NCBI GenBank assembly: GCA_021234155.1
Contig: JAJEKV010000054.1
Coordinates: 4,263,962 to 4,327,961 of the forward strand
DNA length: 64,000 nucleotides
DNA from: Isoetes taiwanensis
Taxonomy: Eukaryota; Streptophyta; Lycopodiopsida; Isoetales; Isoetaceae
Reading direction: 5' to 3'
Positions 12,799-24,700 of this stretch are shown piece by piece (within the stretch, counting starts at the first letter, position 1; each line of letters opens with the position of its first letter). The position numbers and the translations under genes are program-made. The notes beneath the pieces are model-generated. The model had not been told where the DNA came from. It saw only the letters and a list, made by a program, of their open reading frames with translations, and searched no databases.

Positions 12799-15009
12799 AT
12801 GCAGGAAAAGAATGGGAGAGCAATGAAAGCCTCATTCCTAAGCATTTTGAAAGCATGCATTAATGTGGATCAGGGAAGACAGATTCATAAAGACATCATT
12901 GAGCATGGGTTTCAAGCTGACACTATTGTTTCCGGTGCCCTTATTGACATGTACGCTAGGTGCAAGAGTATGGAAGAAGCAAGCAGGGTCTTTGAAAGAA
13001 TGCCAAGACAGGATTTAAGAGTCTTATGGAGTAGGATAATTGCTGCAAATGTCCAGAACGGGGAATACTGTCTTGCACTGGAATGCTTTGAAACTATGCA
13101 ACATCAGGGCATTAAGCCATCCAAATTCACTTACCTGAGTCTTTTGAATGGATGTCGTAAGATGGGCTGCAAAGAACAGGGCAGACGTATTCATGAGCAG
13201 ATATTTGAGGATGGATGCGAGTTTGACACTCTTATAGGAAACAATCTTCTTGACTTGTATGCAAAATGGAACGGTCTGGAGGAGGCAAAGTTAGTCTTTA
13301 ATGCATTGACAAATCGAGATGTTGTCTCATGGAATACCATAATGTCAGGATATAATGAACATGGTGAGAGCCATGTTGCCCTAGATTGCTTTGAGGGCAT
13401 GAAAAGTATGGGCTTAAAGCCAAGCAAAGTCACATTTTTGGCGATTTCAAGATCATGTAGTGCCATAGGTTCTATAGAGAAGGCCAGGTACATTCATGAA
13501 CAGATTATTATGAATAAGCTCCAGTATGACATTATGATTGCGACAAACTTAGTCAATATGTATGTTAAATGCAAGAGCTTGGATGAGGCATTTAAGCTTT
13601 TTGAAAACTTACCATATCAAAATGCTGTGTCCTGGAGTGTTATGATTGCAGGATATGCCCAGCAGGGTGAAGGCTACCTTGCAATAGAATGTTTTAAAAA
13701 AATGCAAGAGGTGGGATTAAAGCCATTGATCTTTACATACATAAGCGTCATAAAGGCCTGTAGCATGATTGGTATTTTAGAGCATTGCAGATGCATTCAT
13801 GAGCAGATTCTAAAGGCTGGATTTGAACATGAGAACACAGTGGTAACTACACTCGTTGATATGTATGCCAAGTCTGGTGGCTTGAAGGAGGCATGCAAAC
13901 AATTTGACAAACTCCCAAGGCCAAACGTAGTGTCATGGAATGCCATAGTTGCAGCATATATTCTCCATGGAGAAAGCTGGATGGCTCTAGAATGTTACGA
14001 GGAAATGCAGTGTATGGGAATAAAGCCCGATGTCGTGACTTTTTCAACTATCTTAAAAGCATGTAGTAGCATAGGGATGATAGAACTTTCGAGATGCATG
14101 CATGAGCACGTGGCTGCAAATGTGCTGCAATATGATATCATTTTGTGGAATAGTCTTATTGATATCTATGTTCAGAGTGGGAGTTTAGAGGAGGCATGTA
14201 TAGTGTTCAATATTTTGCCAAATCGGGATCCTACTTCGTGGAATACAATGATTAGTGGATATAGTCACTATGGGCAGCACCTACTTGCACTAGAATGCTT
14301 TAAAAGCATGCAGCATGAGGGCGTTCATCCAGATAGTGTAACATTTCTGAGTGTCTTGAAAACATGTAGTAGTCTGGGGGCCTTACACCATGGCATTAGC
14401 ATTCATAAGCAGATCACTGAGAGTGGCCTACAATCTGATATTATTATGGGGAGTGCCATTGTTGATATGTATGCTAAGTGTGGAGAGCTGAAGGAAGCAA
14501 ACAGTATCCTGGATGAACTGCCGAACCAAAATGTCATATCATGGAGTGGAATCATCGCAGGCTATGCACAGTTTGGGGATGTCCAAATGGCTGTTCAGTC
14601 CTTTGAAACTATGCAGCAGAGTGGTGTTACACCTGATGACGTGGCATTTGTTGGTATCTTTACAGCATTTAGTCATGTTGGCTTAGTGGATGAATTCCTT
14701 TGGTATTTTAAAAGTATGAAAGCGTTCTATGGCATCATGCAAAACATCTCACATGTTGTTTGCATGGTAGATCTTTTGGGTCATGCAGGATTATTTCAAG
14801 AAGCTGAGCATATACTGATCAGTCATGCGCAACCCAATATTTGTATGTGGATAGCCTTGCTCAGTGCATGTAAATTGCATTGCAACATAAAGACGGGCAG
14901 ACGTTGTTTTAGTGCCATTATTCTGATAGATCCATATTGCACTCGGGCATATATTCTTATGGCAAATCTCTATGCTAGCACAAAATACAGGACACGTTCA
15001 CTTCTATAA
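12799..15009 (+). CDS. PLS-class pentatricopeptide repeat protein, both ends incomplete
   Basis: A 736-codon open frame. It contains at least six PLS triplets, marked by the SWN-type P motifs (SWNTIMSGY, SWSVMIAGY, SWNAIVAAY, SWNTMISGY, SWSGIIAGY and a diverged VLWSRIIAANV), alternating with IHEQI and DMYAKC motifs. Such proteins bind organellar RNA in mitochondria or plastids, mostly as C-to-U editing specificity factors. The frame begins inside a repeat (MQEKNGRAMKASFLSILKAC is the end of a P motif plus an L motif), so a targeting peptide and earlier repeats are missing or lie in an unseen exon. It ends in the E region just after YILMANLYAS, without E+ or DYW domains. No internal stop or frameshift interrupts it. 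Confidence 0.85.
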   Translation: MQEKNGRAMKASFLSILKACINVDQGRQIHKDIIEHGFQADTIVSGALIDMYARCKSMEEASRVFERMPRQDLRVLWSRIIAANVQNGEYCLALECFETMQHQGIKPSKFTYLSLLNGCRKMGCKEQGRRIHEQIFEDGCEFDTLIGNNLLDLYAKWNGLEEAKLVFNALTNRDVVSWNTIMSGYNEHGESHVALDCFEGMKSMGLKPSKVTFLAISRSCSAIGSIEKARYIHEQIIMNKLQYDIMIATNLVNMYVKCKSLDEAFKLFENLPYQNAVSWSVMIAGYAQQGEGYLAIECFKKMQEVGLKPLIFTYISVIKACSMIGILEHCRCIHEQILKAGFEHENTVVTTLVDMYAKSGGLKEACKQFDKLPRPNVVSWNAIVAAYILHGESWMALECYEEMQCMGIKPDVVTFSTILKACSSIGMIELSRCMHEHVAANVLQYDIILWNSLIDIYVQSGSLEEACIVFNILPNRDPTSWNTMISGYSHYGQHLLALECFKSMQHEGVHPDSVTFLSVLKTCSSLGALHHGISIHKQITESGLQSDIIMGSAIVDMYAKCGELKEANSILDELPNQNVISWSGIIAGYAQFGDVQMAVQSFETMQQSGVTPDDVAFVGIFTAFSHVGLVDEFLWYFKSMKAFYGIMQNISHVVCMVDLLGHAGLFQEAEHILISHAQPNICMWIALLSACKLHCNIKTGRRCFSAIILIDPYCTRAYILMANLYASTKYRTRSLL

Positions 15010-15118
15010 TGATGTGACATATTACAACAAAAATACCTGTCCATTTGTATGAAATTTAATGCATATTTTTCATGGTAGGAAGAGCCTATCATTCTTTTAC
15101 CAACAGATTCTCTGCCAG

Positions 15119-16480
15119 GATGTTGGCGGAACTGCCAAGCGAAGAGTTTTGCTCAGCCATAGCTTGATCGTGCCTATGTTTTCTTGGCTGAATCGTGACT
15201 CAGTCGTCTTTTGGAGAGCCATAGTTTTGCCAGACTGCAGAAACTTGCCATGAGAGGAGCAGTCGTATGCTGCCGGGGAGCTTTTGCATTTGCCCAGTCT
15301 TCCACAATTTTCTACGGACCAAAGAATATAAAAGGGTAAGAGTATCCAGATTATTTTCTGTTAGTTTTTTGTGGGATTGCAATGGTAATCTTAGTTCTCA
15401 GTGTACATATTTGTCTGGCATAGGTGTTCTTTAGAATTCCGTGCCTTTTATTTCTAGCTTTCTCCTGTTGCACAGATAATGCTGAACAAATGTGCTATGA
15501 GGGAGTGTTTGAAGTCGCTTTGGGTTTCCAGTTATCGTTTCAATCTTTTCTCTAGAATCTTACAGCATTTGTATGACTGTTCTTACTCTCTACAATCTTA
15601 CAATGTTGGTAAAATGGTTTTACAGGAAGATGATTTGAAGCAACGCCTATGTGTTAATGGTGGCCCGAATGGTACTGACTGAAGCTTTGTCATTTCATTC
15701 ATTAGTCACATTCATTTGACATATTGGTAGATGCATTAATTTGTTGCAGATCTAGATGTTAAGTATAAAGTTGCGCATAATAGAATGTTTTATACTTTCA
15801 GGACTCCATTTGTGGCAACGTGAGATGGAAACCATTTTTAAGTCTTTGGCTAATCTGGACCAGCTATTTAGTATTAGTGGTTCTAAAGGTTAGTGCATCT
15901 TTATTTTTTCTGCAGCTCATGCAGCTATAATTGTTGTCTGACAATGGCAAAATTTTATTACTGGTTTATTTTATGCAGCTCATTAAATTGCAGTCTACAA
16001 TATTGGATCTACAGCCTTCTACAAGTATGTCCTCCTTTCCTCTCTAAAATAGATATATATTGACATTTGTATGCTTTAAAGAATGGAAACTAAGCTATAG
16101 ACATTCTTAAATTTATCAGGTTCCCATCTCAATTGGTGTGGCTACACATGCTGCAATTGTTTTATGCAAGAAGGGGAGGAAAGAAGCATGTGCGAGCAAG
16201 GAAGTAGCCTATAATTGTTTAGAATACCAGGTTAGTCGATTAGTTTTGCATGCTCTTGATTGCCAGTATAATTGGAGGGTTATGGGGCTTAGTGGTGGAG
16301 CAATTCTGGGTCGTCTACTGCTAGAAGCAGGACAGCCCCCGAGGGTAATTGCTTAACTTGCTACACAAGCTGTCTTATTTCTATACAATTCCATCTAATA
16401 ATTTGGAACTCCCAGGTTGCTGGTGCTACTTTGGGCGGGTTTCCAGTTGCATATGATATGGAATGTGTATAGCATGAGAT
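15119..16480 (+). pseudogene. Unidentified multi-exon gene remnant
   Basis: Several pieces look like exons of one gene. 15119-15335 reads MLAELPSEEFCSA, then after a frameshift LDRAYVFLAES, a stop, and ESHSFARLQKLAMRGAVVC, ending at GG|GTAAG. 15626-15671 (EDDLKQRLCVNGGPNG) and 15802-15888 (LHLWQREMETIFKSLANL) have AG/GT borders and join in phase. Near 16120 there is FPSQLVWLHMLQLFYARRGG, and at 16280-16470 GLSGGAILGRLLLEAGQPPR continues across an AG/GT junction into VAGATLGGFPVAY. I do not recognise the family. The frameshift and stop in the first exon argue that it is dead. Confidence 0.35.
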
Positions 16481-16679
16481 AAATTGCTACTGCGACTTCA
16501 GTGGTTCGAGTTTGGGCATTCATCATGGGATGAAACTGGCTTAATGCCATATAAGCTGATTCCAAGAATATTATCATAGTTGTGACAGGGTTGTCTATGC
16601 CGAGTCTTTTTACTCTTTTTTGATTAATTTGGGTTGGTTTATCCAGGCAGCGTTTTACTGAGGAGAATATGGGAAATGG

Positions 16680-16965
16680 GACCTGGTTGAAATTGCTGGC
16701 TTCAAATGGTAGGGATGGTGCGTGAATTTGAAGATGAGATTTGGTGCTTTTCTTATGTCTTTCTTTTTCATTTTGTTCCTTTTCTTGGAGAGGTCTTAAT
16801 GTTGTTTCTATTGGCAATTTGACTGGGAGGACGACTCACCTCCTTACATTCCTCAAAAAAATTGTTATTTATGAATTACATACCCGTGGATTTACCCAAC
16901 ATTTTTCTAGTAAAGTTGCTCATCCTGGAACATATCTTGGGATGGTGGAAAAGTTTTCCATTTGA
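16680..16965 (+). pseudogene. Isoamylase-type starch debranching enzyme remnant
   Basis: One frame reads NCWLQMVGMVREFEDEIW after a TGA, and another reads IVIYELHTRGFTQHFSSK followed by HPGTYLGMVEK (16855-16955). These match, in order, the isoamylase region NCWPQMAGMVP..EDEFDWEGD and the start of the GH13 barrel (DLVIYEMHVRGFT..SS..HPGTY.G.VEK). The family cleaves alpha-1,6 links in plastid starch and glycogen and has about 750 residues. Only about 80 residues are present, split over frames with a stop, and no catalytic region follows. Identification is firm; which isoform (ISA1, 2 or 3) is not. Confidence 0.7.
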
Positions 16966-19900
16966 AGGTTAGGCTCTGCATCAACAACGCTGCATGTGAA
17001 TGTCTAATAATGCATTATAGGCTATGAATTTCTTATGGATCAAAGGGAGGTTCAGCAGGTGGGCTATAGCATCTCATCATAACAAAATTGCTATCTGCAT
17101 GTACAATCAAATTGAGCAAGTCTATATGCATTAGCATTGTTTACGAATTTAAGACTAACAAGATTCTGTAAACGGTAGCCAGAATCACATTAGGCGGAGT
17201 TTATTCTACATCATAGTTTTGACAATAAATATGAAAGCATCTCATTATTGTGGTAGAAAGAACTTTCAAATGTACAAACAAAGCTACACAAATCCAAAAG
17301 TGTAGAATTTAGATCAGATATTAAAAATATTTACGTTGATTATACTTGCTAGAAAAAACACATTTATCTTAAGAGGCATGTATAGTGCAGTTACTAGAAA
17401 TTTGAAGTGGAATTTATAGCTCACCTTGCCCTATGTTTAAATTTAGTGTAAAGCACATTCCAATCACGAAGTCCAAATCCTATGTTATTAGTTGCGTTGC
17501 TGGAAACTTACATAACATAAACCAAAGCTAATTAATAAAGTGCTATGCCACTTACAAAACAGCAAATTGACCAAACAGGTCAAGTACCAAGCCTTAAATA
17601 TCCAATAACTTGCATTTTCTAAATATGTTTCAAATACACAACATACCGTAGGCATAATTTCCATCAAGTGACATAGAAGTTGTATTTTTAATGCATGCCA
17701 AACTTGGCTCTAGACTCAAAGGTTGTAAAAGCAACTGCAGCTCACCACAATGAGGGAACTATTTCACCTAGCAAAAGTTCGGAATGTAGCATTACCATAT
17801 GCTGAAGAATAAAGTCCCTCAAATTAAGCTTTCACTGCTCTCCAAATCCAAACTTCAAACACATGGCATGAAATTGCTTGATTTTGGATTTGTATATTCT
17901 ACTTCTGGGGCTATCCTACAATCGACTTTTTTCTCCAATGCTGATATGCAACCTCATGAAGGGAAAATGTCCAATCTTTGGTGATGTTTGACCCATGGGC
18001 ATCATCATTGCACAACTCAGTTTGTCAGTAAGAAGCAAACAATATTTTTCATAGTTGATACGCCACTAATGTACCAATTTAAGCATGAGTTCTTCATGGG
18101 GGAGGATATGTAATGAAAATAATAGCTTTATCAAGCTATCTATATGCAAATATCCAAATGGCCTACTATCTATAGGTCTTAGTAGGTTTAGACTTTGCGG
18201 CAAGCTCATATTATTGTAACAATCCTGGCATCAAAAAATTAAATGAAATTGTTGCATTCATGCCTTGTATTTGTACAAAGCAAGATATGTGCATTCTTAG
18301 TTCAACTCACGCGTAGTGTACACATGATGGAGGCTCTTCAGTGACTAACTTATTTTTAAAATCAACTACTAAATGCTCAATAGATGTGAAGTCTGGTTGG
18401 TATTGTCTTTTAGTTCGACTATCCTCTCATTAATCAAGAACTTAAATTCATAGGCTTAATCATTAAAAAATTGCAAATATCTCTTCTCCATGCATTAAGC
18501 CACAAAGGCTTTGAGGTAATAGCAGATGACTTACACGATGTGTTGTTCTAAGCATATACAATCGTGATAGAAATATGTTCTTGGAATATCCTTAGTTGAT
18601 GCTTGCTCCTAGAAATGCCTAGGGCTCCTAGAGGCTGCATTCTATCTAGGGAGGCTCCTCATCATGATGTGGCTGATTGTGAAGGAGCTCCCTCTTCGCC
18701 TACTTTCTCTTCTTTCTTTCTGCTTTGTTACAGTTAATCTTTTGCCTTGCCCTTTGCAGATTTTCTTACAACAATAGGAATCACAGTGTAAGCTGCCAAA
18801 ACTTGGCCATGGAGGTTTTGCCATAGTGCCAGAAACTGAGAATTCCATGGAATCCAACCTCCAACTCGGCTTTTGAAGGATTTTTCAGGGCTTGCTTCTG
18901 TTATATTAGACTCTTTGACTCTTCCCAGGAGTTTTCCATCAGGACTTGCATATTGGGCGACCGCATATATCACAAAAACCAAAATTTATAGGCAACATGG
19001 CAAGGTGGATCAGAGCTAACACACCCAACTCCATAGTTTGTCAATTCCAGCTTCCAGCTCTTCAACTACTCTGCATTTCTACTTCAATTGTTTGGACAAA
19101 ATCCGAAAGACTATTCTTGAATTTTTTAGCATATTTCTGGAGGTTGGTTTTTTTTATAGTCGTAAACCCTGCCCTTTTTAAGACAAGAAGGATCTCTAGA
19201 TTACAAAGCTTTATTGGTGAGAAATAACAAAGGACTAAAATTCCAAGACCAGGAGAGCTTAAGATAGATCCTAATTCAGTTGTTAAACATTGTTCTAGCT
19301 TCTTGACAGATTAGATTTTGGAGCTAAAATGGCAAGCATGGCATAAATTAGAGCAAGAAAGATTGAGAACATTCCAAGTTGTTTCTACACATATATGGTA
19401 CCATATCACTAAGGCAAGAGGATTGGCAGATGATGTCATAACAAAATTGATCTTTTCTTTAAGCTGTAGGATAGTTTTGGTGGATTATCTGATTCCTATT
19501 TTGGAAATGCAGTAGCTCCACTATTGAGCAAATTGAAAGCAAAAAATATGTACAAAGTCATTTACATAGATCTCGATCCTGAAAATGTCCTAATATGCGA
19601 GGACTAACATGTAATGTTAATATATTTCAATTTATTTGGAATATGTGTCTCCATCTCTACTAAAATCAACAAAACGTGCACAAGTTGTACCTGATAAAAC
19701 TTGAATCTACGTGTTTAAATCTAGGAAGGAACACAGACGAGTCAAATTCTATTCAAAGCTTTGCATTGCACAAGCATCTTCAAAAAGGCAAATTAATTCT
19801 TCTTATCAACTAATGCAAAAACTAGCGGCAAGACAATTGGTGGGCACTGCAAATTTTCATTTTTGAGGTGTTATATATGGCAAAATTGGAAGGACAACCC

Positions 19901-20170
19901 ATTGTAACCACTCAACCACTATAATTTTCTACAAAGATTGATGGCAGAGATAGGATAATTATGTTGCCAAACAGAATATTTTGGAAGGACAACAATGTAT
20001 TATTTGAACATTCCAACTATATCATAGAAACAAAACACGCAACAGATCTGAAATTATAATTTTAAATTGAATAAGCATAAAAATGATTGGGGGTTCTAAG
20101 GGAGAAAATGATACGATGGGATAGACAACGGTCCTATGCCATTGATGTACAAGAGGAGTAGGATCACATA
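16966..20170. other. Intergenic, no gene recognised
   Basis: AT-rich. An 82-codon minus-strand frame (18982-18734; contains SPDGKLLGRVKES and VGGWIPWNSQFLALWQNL) has protein-like composition but matches nothing I recognise. The remaining frames are short and overlap one another. Confidence 0.45.
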
Positions 20171-20304
20171 AAGGGTAGAAAAATGTCTCCCTTATCAACT
20201 ATGTAAAGGTATTAGGAGTTTGGTTAGAGGACTCTTCAAGGGTAGAAAAATGTCTCCCTTATCAAGTATGTAAAGGTATTAGGAGTTTGGTTAGAGGACT
20301 CTTC
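20171..20304. repeat. 67-bp tandem duplication at the LINE 5' flank
   Basis: Two nearly identical 67-bp units (20171-20237 and 20238-20304), beginning AAGGGTAGAAAAATGTCTCC and ending TTAGAGGACTCTTC. The second abuts the LINE, and ACTCTTC recurs right after the LINE poly(A). Confidence 0.85.
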
Positions 20305-20328
20305 CACGGAGGACCTCCGTGGAAGAGT
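20298..20328. repeat. Perfect 15+1+15 palindrome at the LINE junction
   Basis: ACTCTTCCACGGAGG, a single A, then the exact reverse complement CCTCCGTGGAAGAGT. It spans the flank/LINE junction, half target sequence and half LINE 5' end. Confidence 0.85.
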
Positions 20329-20449
20329 ATGAGCCCACAGGCTAGGGTTTTGGCGCCGGTTCAGTCTGAGATATCTCCCTCCTCGGGTGTCTGTTTCCCG
20401 CGATTCTTGGTGCGTTGGAAAGCCTGTGCAGTGAGCTTTCCAACGGTGT

Positions 20450-21574
20450 ATGGCATCAGGTAGTTTTCGTGCTGCTTCAGTCCCGGAATTGGGATCCTCT
20501 ATTTCGGCCTCCATGGTCACCTCCGCCGGTATGCATTCTTGCTCGCAAGTTTCTGCCTCTTTGGCCTCTCCAGTGCTGCCTCCTAATTCTCATCTCAATC
20601 CACTTGCATATGCCCCTGCCTCTATGGATTTGCAATTGTTTAAAAGAGCTGCAGGGTCTGAAGATAGAATGGATGTTCAATTGCCTTCTGATAACGTGTT
20701 CTATGAAGCAGAGGTGTGTTCTAGTGCCTTCACTCAGGCTGGTGTCTCGGTTGTGGAGATAGATCATAGCGTCCACTTGCAAAGTCTGCACAATCTAATG
20801 TCCCATGCGGTGGTATGTCATTTCACTGGTCAGTTCCTTGATCTCAAGAGGATGGGATTTTGGTTGAAACAACATCTGCAAAAGTTGGGATTGCCTCCGC
20901 ACGAGTCCCTGAAAGTTTTGGATAGTGTTGATAAACTAGTGGAGCGTGGAGTGGATCCTTTGTGGGGACATTATCTCTTGTATCAGGTATACACCCCTGG
21001 ATTTCTTCCTAATAAGTCTGATGCACGTCGTATGCCCTGCTGGTTTGCATTGGAGGACTTCCCAATTGAGTTGCAGGTTCCAGACGTCTTGATCTCCATT
21101 GCCAATGGATTAGGGTTGCACCTTGCTCATTCGATTACCAATGGTCCTCGTATTTGTATTTCCCTTCCTGCTGAGGCTTCCCTCCCCAAGTCTGTGGTCG
21201 TTAAAAGTGGTCCACTCTTTTTTAAATATAAATTATCTTTGCTTAACGGCCTAGAGCTTGCCAATATGTTTCGTGATGTTGAGGCCTTCTCTGCTTATCG
21301 TGTGCACAGACCCTCCATTCCCATCCCTCCTCCTGCTTCTGTCTCCCCTACTTCTACTTCCCCATCGCCATCCCTACTCCGGCCCAAGACTTTTTTTGTC
21401 CTTGCCATCACCTCTTCTTCGTCTTCTACCCTAGCCATTGGCACCCTCCCCGTAGCCCATAATTGTCTTCCTTCTGACCAGCAAGAGAGGCTGGACATGA
21501 TTGCCCGCAAGCAAGAGCGCATTGAAGAAGAATGGTCCATTGCCCGCATGAAAAAGCCGCCGGAGGAGGAATAA
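20450..21574 (+). CDS. LINE ORF1 protein (DUF4283-like)
   Basis: 374 codons, uninterrupted. Residues of roughly 115-260 follow the plant LINE ORF1 pattern of the DUF4283 type (VVCHFTGQFLDLKRMGFWLK and, later, PCWFALEDFPIELQVPDVL). The tail is proline/serine-rich with a charged end (QERLDMIARKQERIEEEW). ORF1 proteins bind the element RNA as a chaperone. No CCHC knuckle is seen in the C-terminus, where plant ORF1s often have one. The ATG lies 145 bp from the element 5' end. The assignment rests on context and domain pattern. Confidence 0.7.
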   Translation: MASGSFRAASVPELGSSISASMVTSAGMHSCSQVSASLASPVLPPNSHLNPLAYAPASMDLQLFKRAAGSEDRMDVQLPSDNVFYEAEVCSSAFTQAGVSVVEIDHSVHLQSLHNLMSHAVVCHFTGQFLDLKRMGFWLKQHLQKLGLPPHESLKVLDSVDKLVERGVDPLWGHYLLYQVYTPGFLPNKSDARRMPCWFALEDFPIELQVPDVLISIANGLGLHLAHSITNGPRICISLPAEASLPKSVVVKSGPLFFKYKLSLLNGLELANMFRDVEAFSAYRVHRPSIPIPPPASVSPTSTSPSPSLLRPKTFFVLAITSSSSSTLAIGTLPVAHNCLPSDQQERLDMIARKQERIEEEWSIARMKKPPEEE

Positions 21575-21719
21575 GCCAAGCACCACGACCTTATACGCAT
21601 CTGCTTCCCCTAACCCCTTGAGCCAACTCTCCTCACCATTTGTCACTCACTACGCCAATAGCATCAGCCACATTGGGCTGATCAAGTGGAGAATGAGTCT
21701 CATATACAAGTTGATATGA

Positions 21720-24700
21720 ACTTAGAACATCCTCCACATCCACACGATCAATGAAGTTAATCTCCGGAATGTGCGGGGGTTGCCTCCTCCCCTACTAAAA
21801 GGAGCAGTTGTCCATGGCCCGACTAGGTGGGACTCAGATTTCATTTGTTTGCAAGAGCATAAATGCAAAAAGAGGATGCCTACAAAGTTGCTCAAGTAAT
21901 CAATAGGCGGTACAATGTTTCGGTGGCGACGCAGACTTCGCAAAAGGCGGGTGTTCTTACAAAGATGGAGGAGGACTATTCCAGTTGTCATTTACTCGGG
22001 TTGATGTGATTTGGTAGGTGGATCATAGTCAAGTGGTTTGATAAAGGGCAAGAGTGGGGATTGGTTAATGTGTATGCGCATAATCAACCACGTCAGAGAG
22101 GCGCATTGTGGGCTTCTTTGCGTTCCAAATTACTGAAGTTAGGCTCCCCTGTTGCATGGATCATGGTGGGTGATTTTAACATGGTTGAGCTTGAGCAAGA
22201 CAGATGTGGCAGAGGTGTAGAGATTGTGTAGAGCTTTGAACGGGAGCAATGGCACCGCTTAATGCAAGATTGTGGCTTCATAGAAGTTGAGGGTCCCTCA
22301 AGTTTTACTTGGTGTAATGGCTGGTTGGGTGGTGGTAGAGCATATGCAAGACATGATAGAGGCTACTATAATGCTTTGGTAGCAACCCCGTTGCCTACTT
22401 TTCATCGTGGAGAACCCGTTGAATATCGCGATTTACGACCATAATCCACGTATTTCTCTTGCTCACATACGTGGTGCATTTGCCTCTAAGACATAGTTCA
22501 AAGTTAATACATTTTTCTTGAAGGATGATGATTTTGTGGCGGTGTGAGACAGTGTGGCTCACTTCTTTTCTCTCTCGACAGGGGGCATAAAGGTATTGTT
22601 GATGCTCTCGCCATCGTGGAAGTCTTTTGCTAAAGGTTGGGGTCGTGGAACGGGCTAGGCGGGCGCTAACCGGAGTCTTCACGGGCTCTTTATCGACAAC
22701 TTGAGGCATGCAGTCTGTTGCCCCATCGGATGGTCATGTGGAGAAGCAAATTTTGTGTAGCATTCGGCCAGATGGAATCGAACATGTGCACTTTGCTCGC
22801 ATTAAAGCCGGGTTGCAATGGTTCAAGGAGGGAGACCAAAGGTACGTGTTTTTTTCGAGCTGTCAAAACAAGAAAGCTAGTTGCATCTCTTGGGCCTCCG
22901 CAGATTCGGGATGGACGTTGTTGTTTCCAGATCCAAAAGAGCTTAGGGGCTTTTGCATAATCACTTTTCAGCTTTCTTCCTTTGCTCGCCGTCTTCCCTT
23001 TTCCAGATTTTCAAGTGGCCTTGCTTGCTAAGGTTCATCCTATAGTCACCAATGAGCAAAGGGCCACTTTAGAGGTCGAGATCAGGAATGATTTAGCCGA
23101 GGCCACATTTTTTCTCTCAAGAGGGGCAAGTGTCCGTGTCTTGATGGTATTCCAAGTGGACTTTTTCCGGGAGTATTGGGATTGGCTTGGTGCGGATGTG
23201 TATGATGCTTTCGGGGATTTTTAAAAGATGTAAGCACTGGACAAAATCCTCAACTCGTTGCATCTCCCTTATTCCAAAATGTAAGGATCCCTCTTCCATT
23301 TCAGATTGGCGCCCCATTACTTTGTTGTCCTCGATGTACAAGATCTTTGCTAAAGCTTTTGCTCGAAGCTTTGTGGCGTGCTTATTGAGTCCATCTCTTC
23401 CACGCAATGGTTTACGTGTATCTTGAATAATGTAGCAGCAAAGATATGAGGGTCTCTATTGGGCTAGGATGCATGGTTACCCCATTGTATACTTGAATTT
23501 GGATTTTGCAAAAGCATATGATAGTGTTGGTGGAGTTTCACGGAGCGAGTGCCTTTTACGCCTTGGTTTTGGTGCCCGGGATTAAAGCGGATGTTATGAA
23601 ACTTCATTATTACGCTTCGTTCTTGATTCTTTTTCAAGGAGAACCATCAACATTTTTAAGGTGGGGCGTGGCATTCGCCAGTATTGTCCTTTGGCACCGG
23701 GCCGCTCTTTACAATTGTGGCGTAGGTTCTTTCTCGTGTATTCTCTCTGCGCTGCGGTGTGAAGGCATCCCGCATGGTCTTCCCATGAATAATGGTTCAC
23801 AAGAGATCTGTGAATCGTATGCGGATGACACTTTCTTGTTCTTAATGGCTGATGAGCGAATTTGCAAAATGCCATTTCCTTGTTGGATGATTTCTCTTTG
23901 GCTACGGTATCTTTGTGGGGTGGCAAGCGTAATCGCGCCCCGGTGGCCCTAGACTCTCCAAAGGTGCCCTCTTACGTGGTTGCATTTCCATGGAAGGTTC
24001 TTCCTCATGGGAAGGCAACTAAGCTTCTAGGCATTTCGGTTGGTATACACCTCTCATCCGAGATGCATGGGATGACATTATTAAGGGGTTGGAAAGGCAT
24101 TTGTTACGGTGGTCCACGGCTAAGTTATCCATGGTTGGGCCGTAATAGCGGGCAAAGTCAGTTCCGAAAGTGGTACACATGTCTACATGGCATCCATCTT
24201 GCCGCACCGCGGACAAAGATGCGGCTCATTGTTCTTGTCGGGGAACTTCATCCGGGGTGGCAATCAAGAAGGAGCCGATGTTAAAATTAGTTGGGCCGAA
24301 GTGCATTATGCCTAAACTTTGTGGGGGGTGGGGATGATTCACTTTCTTCTCGAGCAAGGTGCTGATCTCTAAGTTCATATGGCGGATTCTCAATAATGCC
24401 GATAATTCTCAGTCTGCGTCTCATTCACCGGTCTTTCTGAGAGGTGCATTTCCTTTGGCTCTCCATCCATTAAGCCTCTCCTCCCATGGGCATTATTCTA
24501 TCCACTTTCTCCATATCCTAATGCATCTCCTTTCCTCAAGGGGTTGCTAAATGCTTTGGGAGACCGTCGCGACTTTGTTTCGGTTCCATCCAATGGCCCA
24601 CACAGATCCTACAGCCAGTTGCTGGTGGATCCCTTTGGGTGACGGTCAGGCAGATTGTCCCCTGGTATCTTCTGTCCATCCATTGACGCAACGTTGGTGG

